Assembly (NCBI RefSeq): GCF_964340395.1
Contig: NC_135555.1
Coordinates: 3,644,001 to 3,708,000, forward strand
Source: Glandiceps talaboti
Taxonomy: Eukaryota > Hemichordata > Enteropneusta > Spengelidae
Length of the DNA stretch: 64,000 bases
Direction: 5' to 3'
Under the pieces are notes generated by a model, which had not been told where the DNA came from, searched no databases, and saw nothing but the letters and a program-made list of their open reading frames with translations. A program made the position numbers and the translations under genes. Below, piece after piece: positions 1 to 11,814 of the stretch (within the stretch, counting starts at the first letter, position 1; each line of letters starts with the position of its first letter).

Positions 1-1693
1 TATGTGAGAGGTTCATGGCACCCTTTGTGCACTTCATTTATGTGAAACTGGTACACAAGCTACCTATCAATTGTAGTTTGTACAACAATCACTTTTTACA
101 TTTAATTGAGGGAACAGTCTAGTGGCAATGTATATAAATTTGATGTGATATTAAAATAAAACAAAATATTTTTCAACAAGTACAGAGTACACTAGACCTA
201 TAAATCAGTTAATTTTAAGTTGTGTGCCTCTATCTCTCTCAACACTATTTTTCACGCTGAAATAATGTTCTTTGAAATAAGACTAGTACGCACCACAACC
301 ATTTTATAATTTGTGATAGACAAGCTCTGGTTGGCTGAATGACTTGAAATCATAATTTAAATAACGTAACACACCTCAAAGTGTTTATAAAATTTTTAAC
401 AAGTCTGTCTCTTTAGACATCATCCAAACTTCGGCACATCTGTGAACAGCATCCAAAATTTATATTTTTCCAAGCAGAATCCCTTCAATGTGGTTAGGGG
501 CTTGGTAAAAACTTATCAAATTTCACTATCTACAGGCACTGCACTTATATTTGATGAAACTTACTGCATTGTGGGTATATTCAACTCTTGTCCTGACCTA
601 TACATCCCTCTGGGTTTTTAACAGACAGTTAACACTCTATTACCAGTTGGCATCACATTTAACAGATTTTAAATATCACGGGGGAAAAAACGATGCTCCA
701 AAAACTTCTACTCTCACAAAAAGAGAGCAAAAAAGTACATTTTGTACATTTGAAATTTGGAAAAAAAGGTACAATGTACGAACAAAACACATCACTTTAC
801 AAATATCATTGCAATATTACCAATATATAATTTGTGAGAACTTTCACTCAGAAACCTTTTCATGTTGATCAAAATTTATGTTGCAAAGTGAAACTTTGTA
901 ATCACTCAAAATACCATAAAATCCTGGTTTACTTGCAATTTGTGTTGCATTCTTACTAAAGGAAAGTTTCAGTCTGAATAATAATCATTTACATTTGGGA
1001 ACTTTGCAAAAAAATGGAAAAACAGGGATTGGAAATCTGTTAGGGGGACCTAATACCAGGCTGGACTCCCTAGTTTGATTACAATTGTGCACTCTAACTT
1101 GCAATCTTGTTGAGTGATGCCAGGCACAATTTCACACATTACATCAACCTAACCAATGTTGAAATGATAGTTTGAAACTAGCATATAGCATAGTGAGGCA
1201 ACTTGACTGAATCCATGACATTTCTTTTTGAAAGAGACATGGATGTAACTTGTGTAAATGTAGAATACTTATATGATGTCATCATGTTGATTTAATCACA
1301 CAGAAAATGAACAACATGGAGACATTCCTGGCTATGAAGGCACTGAGCTTTTTTGCTTGGCTCTGCAGAATAGACCATATTTCTAACACAAGCAGATAGG
1401 AACTTGGTTTGTAATCGTATTCCATAATACAAGAATAGGTACTAGTAAATATCTTTGAATAGTTCTGAACTACTGAGCAGTTTTAGCACACATGTTTGAC
1501 ATGTAGAAAGCTTGTTCGTTTATCAATCACTTTGTCTTTGTCCTTTTAAAGTTCTCTTTTTTTTTCCCAATGTGGTAATATTTTTTTCCTTTTCACTGCT
1601 GCATCTCTAGAAGCATAGCACCAAACAGTGGGAATCCTTTGGTGTTTTTTATTTTAGTCTTGGAGTGTTGTTGGCTTCCTGTAATACTCCATG
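1..1693 (-). other. 3' UTR and downstream non-coding DNA
   Basis: This AT-rich stretch follows the stop codon of the minus-strand gene. The longest open frame (551-868, plus strand) has low-complexity, untypical composition and I do not regard it as a gene. I see no domain, RNA gene or transposon end. How much is transcribed as 3' UTR cannot be told from sequence. Confidence 0.6.
1648..1653 (-). terminator. Possible polyadenylation signal AATAAA
   Basis: AATAAA on the minus strand, 40 bases after the TGA. It would give a very short 3' UTR. I see no clear GU-rich element just downstream, and a longer UTR is equally possible. Confidence 0.3.
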
Positions 1694-2260
1694 TCATATC
1701 GCATCATTGCTATCCGGCTTTGTTCCGTTTGTATGTCCATTTGGAAATGGCTGGGAACTGCCGCTAGAAACAACGTCTGTATAGGCAGGAGGTGACTCCT
1801 GCTGATGATGGCATTCCTCTGGGAAGTTATTATTTATAGGTGTCCCTGTGCTAGAATATGGAGGTGGTTCCTCCATATCGGAGTCAACAATGGAGACTGG
1901 TGCTCTGGTTTCACTATCAATAATAAGTTGTTGTCGTTCTAAAGAATGTGCTCTTGAAGAAGTGTAATGTTGATATTTTTGTTGTTGCTCTTGATAACTC
2001 AAAATGTTCTGTATTTCACTTTCATACGCAATCCTATTCGGAGGCGCTCGAATACCCTCACGGTAAATTTCGTTGTCGTTATGCAAATGTAAACTGACAT
2101 CACTATGATGTGGAGGATCCTCTTCATCTAAAAGTGTTATTGTAGCAGGAAAGTCCTCTGTTTCAGAAGTCCGAGTCATTATGTCCTGCCTTTGCTGGTC
2201 AAGGATCTCTTGGTTTCTCTGACGACTGGGATACTGTGGACTGTTCGCCATGAATCTCAC
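1694..2260 (-). CDS. Terminal exon: cytoplasmic tail with SMAD-interaction motif and two PPxY motifs
   Basis: The exon starts after a CAG acceptor at 2261-2263 in phase 0 (first codon GTG, Val, an internal codon and not a start) and encodes 188 residues before TGA. Residues 38-50, with core ATITLLDEED, parallel the acidic stretch PPTISLSDGEE of human LDLRAD4 and PMEPA1. The PPNR SMAD-interaction motif is at exon residues 73-76 (2033-2044), inside a stretch very like the vertebrate RESVRAPPNR. PPxY motifs that could bind NEDD4-family WW domains are PPPY at 132-135 (1856-1867) and PPAY at 157-160 (1781-1792). The latter, in SPPAYTDVV, matches the vertebrate PPPTYSEV position. The first vertebrate PY position is PPHH here, so the order is SIM-PY-PY where vertebrates have PY-SIM-PY. 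The rest is Gln/Ser/Asn-rich and probably disordered. Orthology of this tail is the firmest call in the window. Confidence 0.93.
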   Translation of the reverse strand: MRFMANSPQYPSRQRNQEILDQQRQDIMTRTSETEDFPATITLLDEEDPPHHSDVSLHLHNDNEIYREGIRAPPNRIAYESEIQNILSYQEQQQKYQHYTSSRAHSLERQQLIIDSETRAPVSIVDSDMEEPPPYSSTGTPINNNFPEECHHQQESPPAYTDVVSSGSSQPFPNGHTNGTKPDSNDAI

Positions 2261-3632
2261 CTGTACAGAATTGAATCAACAACAGAAGGCTGTCACTACA
2301 GGAGTTTGAAACACACACACACACACAAACCAGACGGAATCGAATCTCACCTGACAAGAATGCCATCAAGGGGAAACTTTGTCAATACTGCTTAAACATT
2401 ACAAACACACATTTCATATAACTAGTACCTTCTTGTAGTATTACTTACAACAAATGCAAATAAGCCCAACATGAATCACTGATCAAGTATTGATGAAACA
2501 CCCTATCCCTCAGACACATCAATTTGGAATAACTTCTTTGGAGATTTAATACTAAATTGTTGAGTTGTTTCATTGCAAATAAGACGTGATGGATCTTCAA
2601 TGTTTGTGAATACATAACACAATGGCAAAAAACTCATAAAAATATGTAAGAATGCATCTTGTAGATACATTGCACAAATTGCAATGTCATATTACATCCA
2701 ATGAGTTTTGTTAACTACAACTGAGGCCAAGGCAGACGCTTAAGCCTAAACATTGGTGTAAACTCTAAAATGCAAAATGTACATGTCATGGTACTGGGTT
2801 GCGTCAGATGAGGTCATCACCCGATGTAGTGTCAAAAGGTTGAATACTTGTGGGTATTGTTTGTACATCACACCCACTACAGGAGCAAATTGATGACAGG
2901 CAAGTCGTGCGTTGAAACAATACTTTCAAAATCAACAATAACATTTCCTGTTCTTCAGTATCATTGGAATTTATGAAATTTGTGTTGATGTAAATTGTTG
3001 AGTGATAGGCGTAGGATGACTGCACCACTACGTAATGTCTTTATGTACCAGTCTAGTTGACTCCTCATCCCTTGCATAATAAGCACCTTTGTATACGATG
3101 ACTCATACCAGGATTTTGTTGGAACTTTCAAATTCTTATCAAATCTCATTCAGGTTTTTTAATGTTTAAATTTTAGGAACAGATTTAAATTATCCACACT
3201 GTGAAAGATAGTTTTCAAGAAATCACGTGGCAGAATTCACTACAACTTGAAAGAGGTATGAGAAGTACCATAATTATTAGGTAAAAGTATATCCCACTAT
3301 TGTACAGGGCTTGGGAGAACTCTTAACTATTAGATGAAATTATAGGGTGAACATTCCTATTCTAAAGGGATCGGGAGATTCCATGATTGGACCCCACTAT
3401 TTCAGAAAGGGCTACCAGTGAACAATCACTGTGTACTGTGTTTGGTCCCCCCCCCCCCCTTTTCCTTCACTATTTACGTGGCATAACCAGGACAACTGTT
3501 TGAAGGAAAGACAAATCTGAATACATTGAATATATATCCAAACTTCTTGAAAAAGCCTGTTCAAGGTGCAAAACTAGTCAAAGATTCAAGTGTACTGAAT
3601 TACTACTAAAAGAGATAGAATATGATACTTAC
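2261..3632 (-). other. Intron between membrane exon and tail exon
   Basis: A 1372-base, phase-0 intron with a GTAAGT donor and a CAG acceptor. It contains a short (CA)n run near 2311-2328 and a run of 13-14 C at 3447-3460. No other coding segment was recognised; frames at 2804-3149 carry no recognisable domain. Confidence 0.75.
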
Positions 3633-3829
3633 GTCTCTTATTACCTGCGTACTATCAGAAGACTCACTTCTTGGTACTGGCTGATGTTGGCGTGGCTCTG
3701 AACTTTGAGCCCTTAAGATTACTTTCCTATAATGGATTATAGTACAGCACACACACGCTATCGTTATGGGTGCCAAAATAATTAATATAAAAAGTTCCAT
3801 ACGGTCTACTGTTCCATCACTGTACGTTC
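3633..3829 (-). CDS. Exon: transmembrane helix and juxtamembrane segment of the LDLRAD4/PMEPA1-like protein
   Basis: The acceptor (TATCCCACAG) lies just above 3829 and the donor GACGTAAGT is cut after 3633, giving 197 nt, phase 1 in and phase 0 out. A competing donor CAG|GTAATA, four codons upstream and in the same phase, would shorten the product by VIRD. The exon encodes a short outer segment (TYSDGTVDRM), then a helix of about 21 residues beginning ELFILIILAP and ending in a cysteine cluster (CVCC), then TIIHYRK and a basic, Ser-rich start of the tail. The HYR after the helix matches HYK at the same place in human LDLRAD4 and PMEPA1. The CVCC group at the inner face could be S-acylated (inference only). 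The Ala-Pro inside the helix is less uniform than the Val/Ile-only vertebrate helix. Confidence 0.88.
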
Positions 3830-3999
3830 CTGTGGGATATCAAACAAGACATAGAGATATAATGAGTTGATAGTATTCAACACTTGTTTTGACATGTCTA
3901 CCTGGCAATCTATGTATGGGCAATTATATCAATAATAGTAAACTACAGTTTTAATGACAACCCTGTTTTGGGTTGGGCTGAAGTATAGAATTTCTCAAT

Positions 4000-4003
<4 letters not shown>

Positions 4004-4075
<72 letters not shown>

Positions 4076-4100
4076 TGCGTGCGTGCGTGCGTGTGTGTGT
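4004..4100. repeat. (GT)n microsatellite with GCGTGC end
   Basis: About 97 bases of alternating GT changing to GCGCGTGCGTGC. Strict purine-pyrimidine alternation makes it able to adopt Z-DNA. It lies inside the intron. Confidence 0.95.
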
Positions 4101-4397
4101 ATTTATGATTTTGGGATCAACAATTAACCTAACTTTAACTTTTTATCCTTGTTTTAAAAAAAATTCATGAAAACTGCAATCATGTCCAACGTCATCAGAC
4201 ATTCTAAGATTATAAGAATTACAATACTCCACACATGCCAAGTTGAACAAATCTGAACAAAAAATATGTGATTTATATCCTGATCATTCTTCATCATGAC
4301 AAAACACATCTGTGTCATTTGCTCTGAGGGAATCAAAACATTGAAAGACATTGTTACTCTCTGATTTTCATAAATTATGCTAGCGCAAGTATAAATA

Positions 4398-4542
4398 TAT
4401 CATTACCCAATATTTTTCTTCATTCAGCTTGAAAATACTCATGACCTTAGGGTTTATCATATCATGTCTTATATTCAAACCTCAGGCCACTTGTATTTTC
4501 CTCGGCTGAACAGAGAAAAAAATTTGGGGAATAAAATTTGAT
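4398..4542. mobile_element. Palindromic MITE, family A, copy 1
   Basis: Arms of about 45-50 bases start CCCAATATTTTTCTTC followed by TTCAGC and GAAAATACT, and recur inverted on the right (GGCTGAAC, then AGAAAAAAATTTGGGG). The arms are about 10-15% diverged from each other. The same element occurs at 43000-43159. Confidence 0.7.
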
Positions 4543-4959
4543 TATACTTGCTTTGTAATCAGGGTTCTAAAAACTATATAAAATCATGGAAATATACACC
4601 AATTGAATAAGGTGATTGATTTTGTACATTCAATGTCTAATACATAATCCAGTTTTATCATAACTATAAATATTTGGAGAAAAAAGCCTTTCGTAGTTCT
4701 TTCCATATTTAAACAATTCAATACACTCTTCCAACAGAAAAGTTTTCTCAAAATTCCCAGTTTTTGAAATTTTCATGACAATCTGTCCCTGAGGTACATC
4801 ATCACTTATACTATCTAACTCTACATCTACATAGACGAGTCTCGCTCATATCGGATACATATATCGCTTGTGCTGTGTCAAATTCATACATATTTGATGT
4901 AGTCTGGTCATGTTGACAACAACGCAGGATAGTCTGACGCCAGCCATGTGTCTCCACAA

Positions 4960-5650
4960 TGCCTCATGATACAGGCTGTGAACAGCCTACCTGCTTGTAC
5001 AGTTTGCTATCTCTGCTGTTCCTCACGATAATGACTACCTGCTTGTACAAAGTTTTGCTATCTCTGTGCCTCATGATACAGGCTGTGAACAGGCCAGCTT
5101 CTACAAAGTTTGCTATCTCTGTGCCTCACGATAGAGCTGTGAACAGATCTCCTGCTTGAGCTGTGAACAGCCTACCTGCTTATACAGTTTGCTATCTCTG
5201 CAGTTTCTCATGATACAGTCTACCTGCTTGTACAGTTTGCTATCTATATCTCTGCTGTGCCATGCAATAGACTACCTGCTTGTATAAGTTGTAACGTTTA
5301 CTATGATCTCTACATGTACCTGCTTGTACAGAGTTTGCTATCTCTGCTGTTCCTCACCATTACAGACTACCCACTTGTACAGAGTTTGCTATCTCTGCTG
5401 TTCCTCACCATTACAGACTACCCACTTGTACAGAGTTTGCTATCTCTGCTGTTCCTCACCATTACAGACTACCCACTTGTACAAAGTTTGCTATCTCTGC
5501 TGTTCCTCACAGTACAGACTACCCACTTGTACAGAGTTTGCTATCTCTGCTGTTCCTCACAGTACAGACTACCCACTTGTACAAAGTTTGCTATCTCTGC
5601 TGTTCCTCACCATTACAGACTACCCACTTGTACAGAGTTTGCTATCAAAT
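4960..5650. repeat. Minisatellite, about 51-bp unit
   Basis: Units of 50-51 bases built on ACTTGTACAGAGTTTGCTAT followed by CTCTGCTGTTCCTCAC. Units from about 5320 to 5650 are nearly identical; from 4960 to 5310 they are degenerate. A 51-base period keeps a reading frame open by arithmetic, which explains the long frames here. Confidence 0.9.
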
Positions 5651-7522
5651 ACCGGTAATGATACCATTACACATACAGACATGTAACGTAATTGATAACA
5701 TCATCTGTGTCATTATTCATCCATTTATGGCCAACAAAACAGAGACAATTCCCTGTATTTGTTAGGATTTAATGACTCGCATAATACATACAAGAAGGGA
5801 TTTGGGGGGAAAATGGCAATATTTGTACATTTTATATCATTCCTATGGGACTGCAAATCAGGATTTATTATTAAACATAAAAATACAAAATGACATATCC
5901 TAATACTTTAATTTGGAGAAAAAAAAGGTTATTGCAATCAAGTTAAACAAAACCTCCTGGAAGCAATTACAAAAGAATGATCCATTTGTTCAAAATGATG
6001 CTGTCAGACAGCATAAACACGGATACCATGCTATTTGTTTAGCCGCCAGACTTTACTGACGGAACAGGAAGGAATTCATTGAAGAAAAAACTTAATAAAA
6101 TATATTACTGTAGTACGTGCCTCAGAGTTTGATCATTTTGAGATCTGTGCACCTGTGCCAATACTTTGGTTTCACTAGTGAAAGTTCTTGTGTGAAAAAT
6201 AAATCTATTAAAAGTTCCCATCTCAACAATTTTCATGTTTCTCAGCAATCTAGTAATGTTAATCACAAGTTTCATTGTTTGACGTCAATATGGTCTGAAA
6301 ATCTTGGTTTTTTTTAATCGTAAAACATTTCTTTGAGATGTTTAGAGTGAAGTAACACTGTTGTAGAAAGTGGTTAATAACAGACTTCACAGAGTATACC
6401 GACAACAACATATAAATCACTTACAGAGCATTCTTGGCTCTTCATGAAGACTTAGTCTGTGAAGATTACAACTAACAGACACCTGCATGACATGAATGGA
6501 ATTTGAGACAACACCTCTGTCTGCAATCTGACTATTACGGTACGTGCACTTTGCAGTCTCATTGTCAGACAGTTCTAAAAGTACATGTCAACAAACATGC
6601 ATACACATGCACTGTACAATATCTTACCCACAATTCTCTCTAATTGACGGTTCCTTATTTTATAACTTCTTCAATAACCCATATTTCTTAGCATAATAAT
6701 CATGTTTAAATTATATATAACAAAAATATGCTTAGGAATCAAATATAACTTATAAGGTTCTAAATTTTGTATAAAAATGTACTAAAAATAACTAACAGTA
6801 CTTTGCATAAAACCCTTTTCAATGTCAAAGTACCACTAACTTGGGTAGTCAGTTTGTATGAAGAGTTTTAATTACGTAAATTCTTTTGTTACACCTATTC
6901 AGAGTAATCTATATCTTTGGCAGAGTCATAACAGGTGCATATATTTTCATGTGTTTCGTTACAAATATTCTGCACGTCTTTCAAGAAAATCTGTTGACAA
7001 ATTTCTAAAATTGCTATCTCCTTCCACAATAAATCATTGATACCAGAACCGATGAAAACAGGGATTCAGGAACTCATTAGTGGCAATTCTACACTTTGCA
7101 AATGGCAAAAATGTTCGTAAAAAACCCTATACACTGGTGAGTTTTGTCTGACTTCAAGGAGATGATGTCTGACAGTAGAAGTCAGAGAGAGTTGCGGGTA
7201 CAGTGACATGCAGACAGTGGTAAAGTTCAATTGTTGCTGATATATGCAAGAATATTTCAAGTCAAATTTATGGTTAGCAGATGTACAGTAACTGTTCCAT
7301 ACTTATTATGTGTAACAATTTTTTTTATCCATCACATTGCACATGTTGAAAATATGCACATTAATTTTTAGACTATGACATGAGCATCTTAATATGTTGT
7401 GATTAACCTTGCCCCATACCATCAAAAGTCAAATAGTTTGTTTTTTCACACCCTTCCAACTTCACCTTTCAAAGTGCAAGGTTTTTGGTCTCTGCACTTT
7501 ATACTTTTGAATCTCTGTTTAA

Positions 7523-7727
7523 CCCCTTCAATACTGAAAACATTCCCGCCAAAATTGTTTGGACAAAATTCTTGTTTTATGTAACTTTTTGGCATATATC
7601 AACTTCATTTTAGACTGGAAATAAAGAAATGTTACTTCCTAATAAAGTAATATTATTGTAATTATGAAAATATTCATATAAATTGGGTCCCCATATTATT
7701 TAAAACTTGTCTCTAGTCATGAAAGGG
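7523..7727. mobile_element. TTAA-flanked MITE (piggyBac-like)
   Basis: A 205-bp element beginning CCCCTTCAATACT and ending in the inverted counterpart (CCCTTTCATGACT read inward), with TTAA directly abutting both ends (7519-7522, 7728-7731). TTAA targets and CCCTTT-type ends point to the piggyBac superfamily. There is no transposase frame. The ends are imperfect, so it is an older copy. Confidence 0.65.
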
Positions 7728-8065
7728 TTAAAATATCTAATGAACATCAACTAGCCATGGGGGAAGCAGAAATCTATTACATACAACAAACATTAACATT
7801 ACAGGGTTATGATGGCAGTATGTTATTCTAGTGGGCACTTTGAACAGGTGTAAACTGAGAGATGACTCTAAGATCTGACAGCTGTTGTCTCCCCTGACAA
7901 ATAATAGTATACTTCATCATGTATACTGTAGTCTAGATCTAAATTAAGCATAGTGAAAATGTCGCTATAAGAATCTGTATTTGATCCTGGTATGGGAATA
8001 TTATTTACTTACAAGTACACATAGGCACTACTACTGGTACTTCTATGATACAACTTTAAAGCTGT

Positions 8066-8190
8066 AACAGGTGTAGATGCTAATAGTATAATACTTATAG
8101 GTTGTTATGATTGGACACTTTACAACATAACAGGTGTAGACATTATAATAGTATAATATTGCATTACAGATTGCTGTGATTGGACACCTA
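8066..8190. repeat. 63-bp tandem duplication
   Basis: Two adjacent copies beginning AACAGGTGTAGA and containing AATAGTATAATA and TGATTGGACAC. Confidence 0.7.
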
Positions 8191-9128
8191 CTGACCGAGT
8201 TACATATTGGTGACCACCTGAGTTAAGTCATGTGCATAATGTAATGTGACAATCTGTCATCTTCTTAATCAAATGCTAAGTTTGAGAAAAGTAGGCATTC
8301 TGGGTACCAGACTGTAGAACAGCAGACTGATGGTCCAAAGTCTATTTTCATGGCAGCTAGGGGTTAGGATAAAGGTTCGGATGATGTTAGACACCCTAGC
8401 ACAAACTTAATTTGCATCAACAGTAAGAATGTAGAACAGTGGACTGATAGGCTAAGAGATACCTATTTTTGTATGGAAGCTGGAAAGTTAGAGTGAGCCA
8501 GGGACAAGTATTCAGTAACCCCCCCCCCCCCCCCCCGACAACTGATGAAGTTATTATAATATTCTTCAATATGGAAATGTGACTGTGAGGATAGGAGCAA
8601 TAAATATGTCGTTTCAACATGTTTTTAAACACAATCACTGGGTGTCAAAGGTTTCTTAGTTGTTACTTCAATTTTACTGATTTTATGATTGGAACATAAG
8701 GAAGAGGGTAACAAGATCATTTAGCAGTTTTATCAACTTTTACATAATATCCGGACAGTTTTGAATTATAAGTTTTTTCATCCATCGTATTTCTCTAATT
8801 TGACAAGGACTTGTTTGTAATAGCTATAAAACATTTTAAAAGAGATGTACATTATGGCATATCACTTTGGCACCTTGTAAAACATATGACAAAACATTTC
8901 AGGTTTAATAGTGTTCTCTATAAAAAAAGGCCCTTGACTTAATGGACAGCCAACCACAAATAAATCAGTTTTATAGAGCCCAGTAAACACTATGAGATCT
9001 TGACATTTGGTGCAAGGGCTAGGCTATCAAGCTTTTGAAACCGTCTGATATGGCCTTGTGACCTTATTGACTGTTGTCAAGACAACCGCCTGCAGACAAA
9101 CTGCATACATACAGACATAGACACATAC

Positions 9129-9353
9129 CTGAAGTACTTGAAACAGGGATACCACTAGGCTGAAGTGTACTCTGTGGAGTCGAAAGAAGAAAAGTTTCGC
9201 TAGCTGCCTGGTGGGCCATCTGACTGCATACACTCTCATCAGAATGGTCCCCACAGTCGTCTTTGGAATCACAGACTAACGACAAACTATTTAAACAACG
9301 ACGATTTCTACATTCAAAGACACACGCTTCTGAAGCTTCTGTGGGTGCTACTT
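9129..9353 (-). CDS. Exon: LDL-receptor class A domain plus Ser/Thr-rich stalk
   Basis: The exon has a polypyrimidine acceptor ending TTTTTTCCAG and a donor CAG|GTATGT. It is 225 nt with phase 1 at both ends, a symmetrical module. It encodes a complete LDLa domain with six cysteines (CVFEC, RNRRC, LNSLSLVC, DSKDDC, GDHSDESVC) and the calcium-cage residues in DDCGDHSDE. The human LDLRAD4 domain has the same spacing (CTSGKC, LVC, NDCGDNSDE). About 36 residues after the last cysteine are rich in Ser, Thr, Gln and Pro, which suits an extracellular, possibly O-glycosylated stalk before the membrane helix. LDLa modules bind calcium and usually ligand or partner proteins. No ligand can be read from the sequence. 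Confidence 0.92.
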
Positions 9354-9702
9354 CTGGAAAAAAGATAAAAACAGAAACACAAGAACTGTTATTGAGAACT
9401 TGCAGCCAACTGAGATGAAGATATAGCAAGTATTACATACACAAACAACACACCTATGCACTAAGTAAAGTGTTTGGTTTGCAGGAGGGCCAGTCTGCAA
9501 TAAGTGCTTCATACAACCTACTTGATGGCATTCAAGAGATATGTACAATTATTCAGAGTTTGGCTTCCAGAGTCTCAGTAGTTTACTGTGATACCTGGGA
9601 AACACAATTATCTGTCATAAATATGTGACGGACTCATTTATGTGCAATGTTAGGTTGTTGTGACTGTCCCTAATCAAGCTTGTTGTTATCTTTACTTACA
9701 AG

Positions 9703-9832
9703 TACACATGCATACACATACACATATACACATATACACATATACACACATACATACATACATACATACATACATACATACATACATACACACATACATA
9801 TACATACATACATACATACATACATACATACA

Positions 9833-9866
<34 letters not shown>

Positions 9867-10034
9867 CATACATATATACACACATACATACATACATACA
9901 TACATACATACATACAGTACATACACACATATACACACACATACATACATACACACATACATACATATATACATATATACACACATACATACATACATTA
10001 TACATACATACATACACACACATACATACATACA

Positions 10035-10066
<32 letters not shown>

Positions 10067-10205
10067 CAGACACAGACAGACAAACAGACATACATACATA
10101 CATGCATACATACATACATGCACACATACATATATATGAATGAACAAATGAATACACACACACACACACACACCCCCCCCCCCACACACACACACACACA
10201 TACAA
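9703..10205. repeat. (CATA)n/(CA)n microsatellite block
   Basis: About 500 bases of CATA repeats with patches of CA, TATA and CAGA, ending in (CA)n broken by about nine C at 10175. All long Tyr/Ile/His/Thr or Met/Tyr/Val/Cys frames here come from the repeat. Confidence 0.97.
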
Positions 10206-11254
10206 GTACCATTACATACTAGTATGTTGTTTTCAAGAATCAGTGTTGGTGCAAGATTTTAAGATCACTAGACTTGTCACAGACTGATTCAATCACAATA
10301 ACACTCTAAATAAAGCCCTCTTTGTTTTCTTCTACTGTCAAAGCATTGCCATCCTGTAGAATTCAGTATGATTTAATGGTCTTTAGGTCAGAGTAACACA
10401 TAAACATCACTCCAAGGCAGACATAAATGTCCATAAAACAAACATAACAACTAAGAAAAAACAAAATCCACAACAGTTACTGTACTTAAATGTAGTAAGT
10501 ATATTATCAGGAAACTGACTAGAATCAATTCTAAAACTTTTAAACATCAAAGAATCATTTCTCTTTGTCAGAGATGACTTCTATACCATGGGTGCTGTAC
10601 TGGATACATATTTGTGGAGGCCCACTGTGAATCTGGGTGGCTGGGTGATATAAATCATGGGTGTCAACAGAATAACTTTCTTTATGATACAAGTTTGGTC
10701 AGTCTGTTGACCTAATTTCAACCTACGTCCTTACTCTTCCTAGATAAACATGGCTGTCTGGTTGTTGAAAACCTATTATTTGGAGATCTCAGAAGTGTAC
10801 TTTATTCAAGTGGTATTGCGGGATGTGTCAGGCTGAGTGAATGATAAATGAATGACTTTATTTGTTCATACACACAAAAAAGTTCAGATGACCCCCAGAT
10901 GACACCATCAATGCTAAGTGCCTGTCTTTTCAGCTAGCTACAGTGGAATTTTCAGCTTACATGTATGATGCACCAGACTTAGTACTATAACATACGTCAG
11001 TAGGTATATTTACACATGCATGAATAAGCCGGCTATCTCCAGACTTAGGTACAAGCCTGGACAGGCTGATGGTGACGAATGCAAACAAACCCAGGTTATG
11101 GAAGTGTCCCGAAAGTGTCCCGACTCAGGACAACTGCTGGAGTCCAGGGACTCCTAAAACCTTTCCGAATCTACCTTGAACTTGAATCATGTGAAAGTGA
11201 GAATGCAAGACTCTATATCTTGTATGGTTATACAAGCATGATGAAGCTGCCTAT

Positions 11255-11422
11255 CAGAGTGCCCTCTAAGCCAATTTGACATGTCACTGACAGAAAATTT
11301 CTAGTGAGGTACTAAAATTTGGTGTTCCCTCTCTTGTACAATTTGGTGACTCACAAGAAATTCCAATTTTTATCATTTTGACTCACAACGACAAAATTAG
11401 GCTATCATTAGAGGGCACACTG
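11255..11422. mobile_element. Non-autonomous hAT-like element (MITE) with 8-bp target duplication
   Basis: A 168-bp element with terminal inverted repeats CAGAGTGCCCTCTAA (left) and its near complement on the right (reading CAGTGTGCCCTCTAA inward). It is flanked on both sides by the identical octamer CTGCCTAT (11247-11254 and 11423-11430). An 8-bp duplication with CAG-starting ends is the hallmark of the hAT superfamily. There is no room for a transposase, so it must have been moved in trans. The perfect duplication suggests a fairly recent insertion. Confidence 0.85.
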
Positions 11423-11814
11423 CTGCCTATATGCTTCTATCATGATGTACGTAGACTGGGCAAGTCTGACAGCCATACTGTACATCTTCAACCCTTTTCA
11501 ACTCTGTTCTAACTTATATCAGCCTACTACATACTCTCCCTGCGAAACTTGTTTGGTTTGTGAGCATGTGTGACTTTTAGTTTATATATTTGCATGCAAA
11601 CCTGTCCTACCCATGGAGCAAGTTATGTATTCACACATTTCACGGAGCATTGCTCCTTTTAAAATTAAGTAAAAAGCATGGTATGTTAACAATTATCAAG
11701 TCTCCACTTTGAAAATCGAAACATCTGTAATATTTTAGAAAAACTAGTATTTAATTTACAACTTTGGTGAATTCCCAGTGTTTTTGTGTATACATGCCAT
11801 GATGTGTATTACAC

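Larger units (their letters stand above)
3830..9128 (-). other. Intron between LDLa exon and membrane exon
   Basis: A phase-1 intron of about 5.3 kb. It holds a long (GT)n tract, one inverted-repeat element (4398-4542), a 51-bp minisatellite, a TTAA-flanked element and a 63-bp duplication, each listed separately. Nothing recognisable is seen in 5700-7500 or 8200-9120, apart from 16-17 C in a row at about 8520-8536. Confidence 0.75.

Noticed and set aside
4960-5650. Regular repeats suggesting a CRISPR-like array
   Set aside because: Units are contiguous, with no unique spacers between repeats, and the DNA is eukaryotic. The same holds for the arrays at 18213, 38824, 44815 and 53300.
9670-10222. 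Frames of 100-180 codons in both strands (Tyr/Ile/His/Thr and Met/Cys/Val/Tyr repeats)
   Set aside because: They are translations of the CATA/CA microsatellite in all frames. The same applies to 59115-59829, 27791-28498, 34947-35282, 46270-46675, 16238-16525 and 21562-21959.
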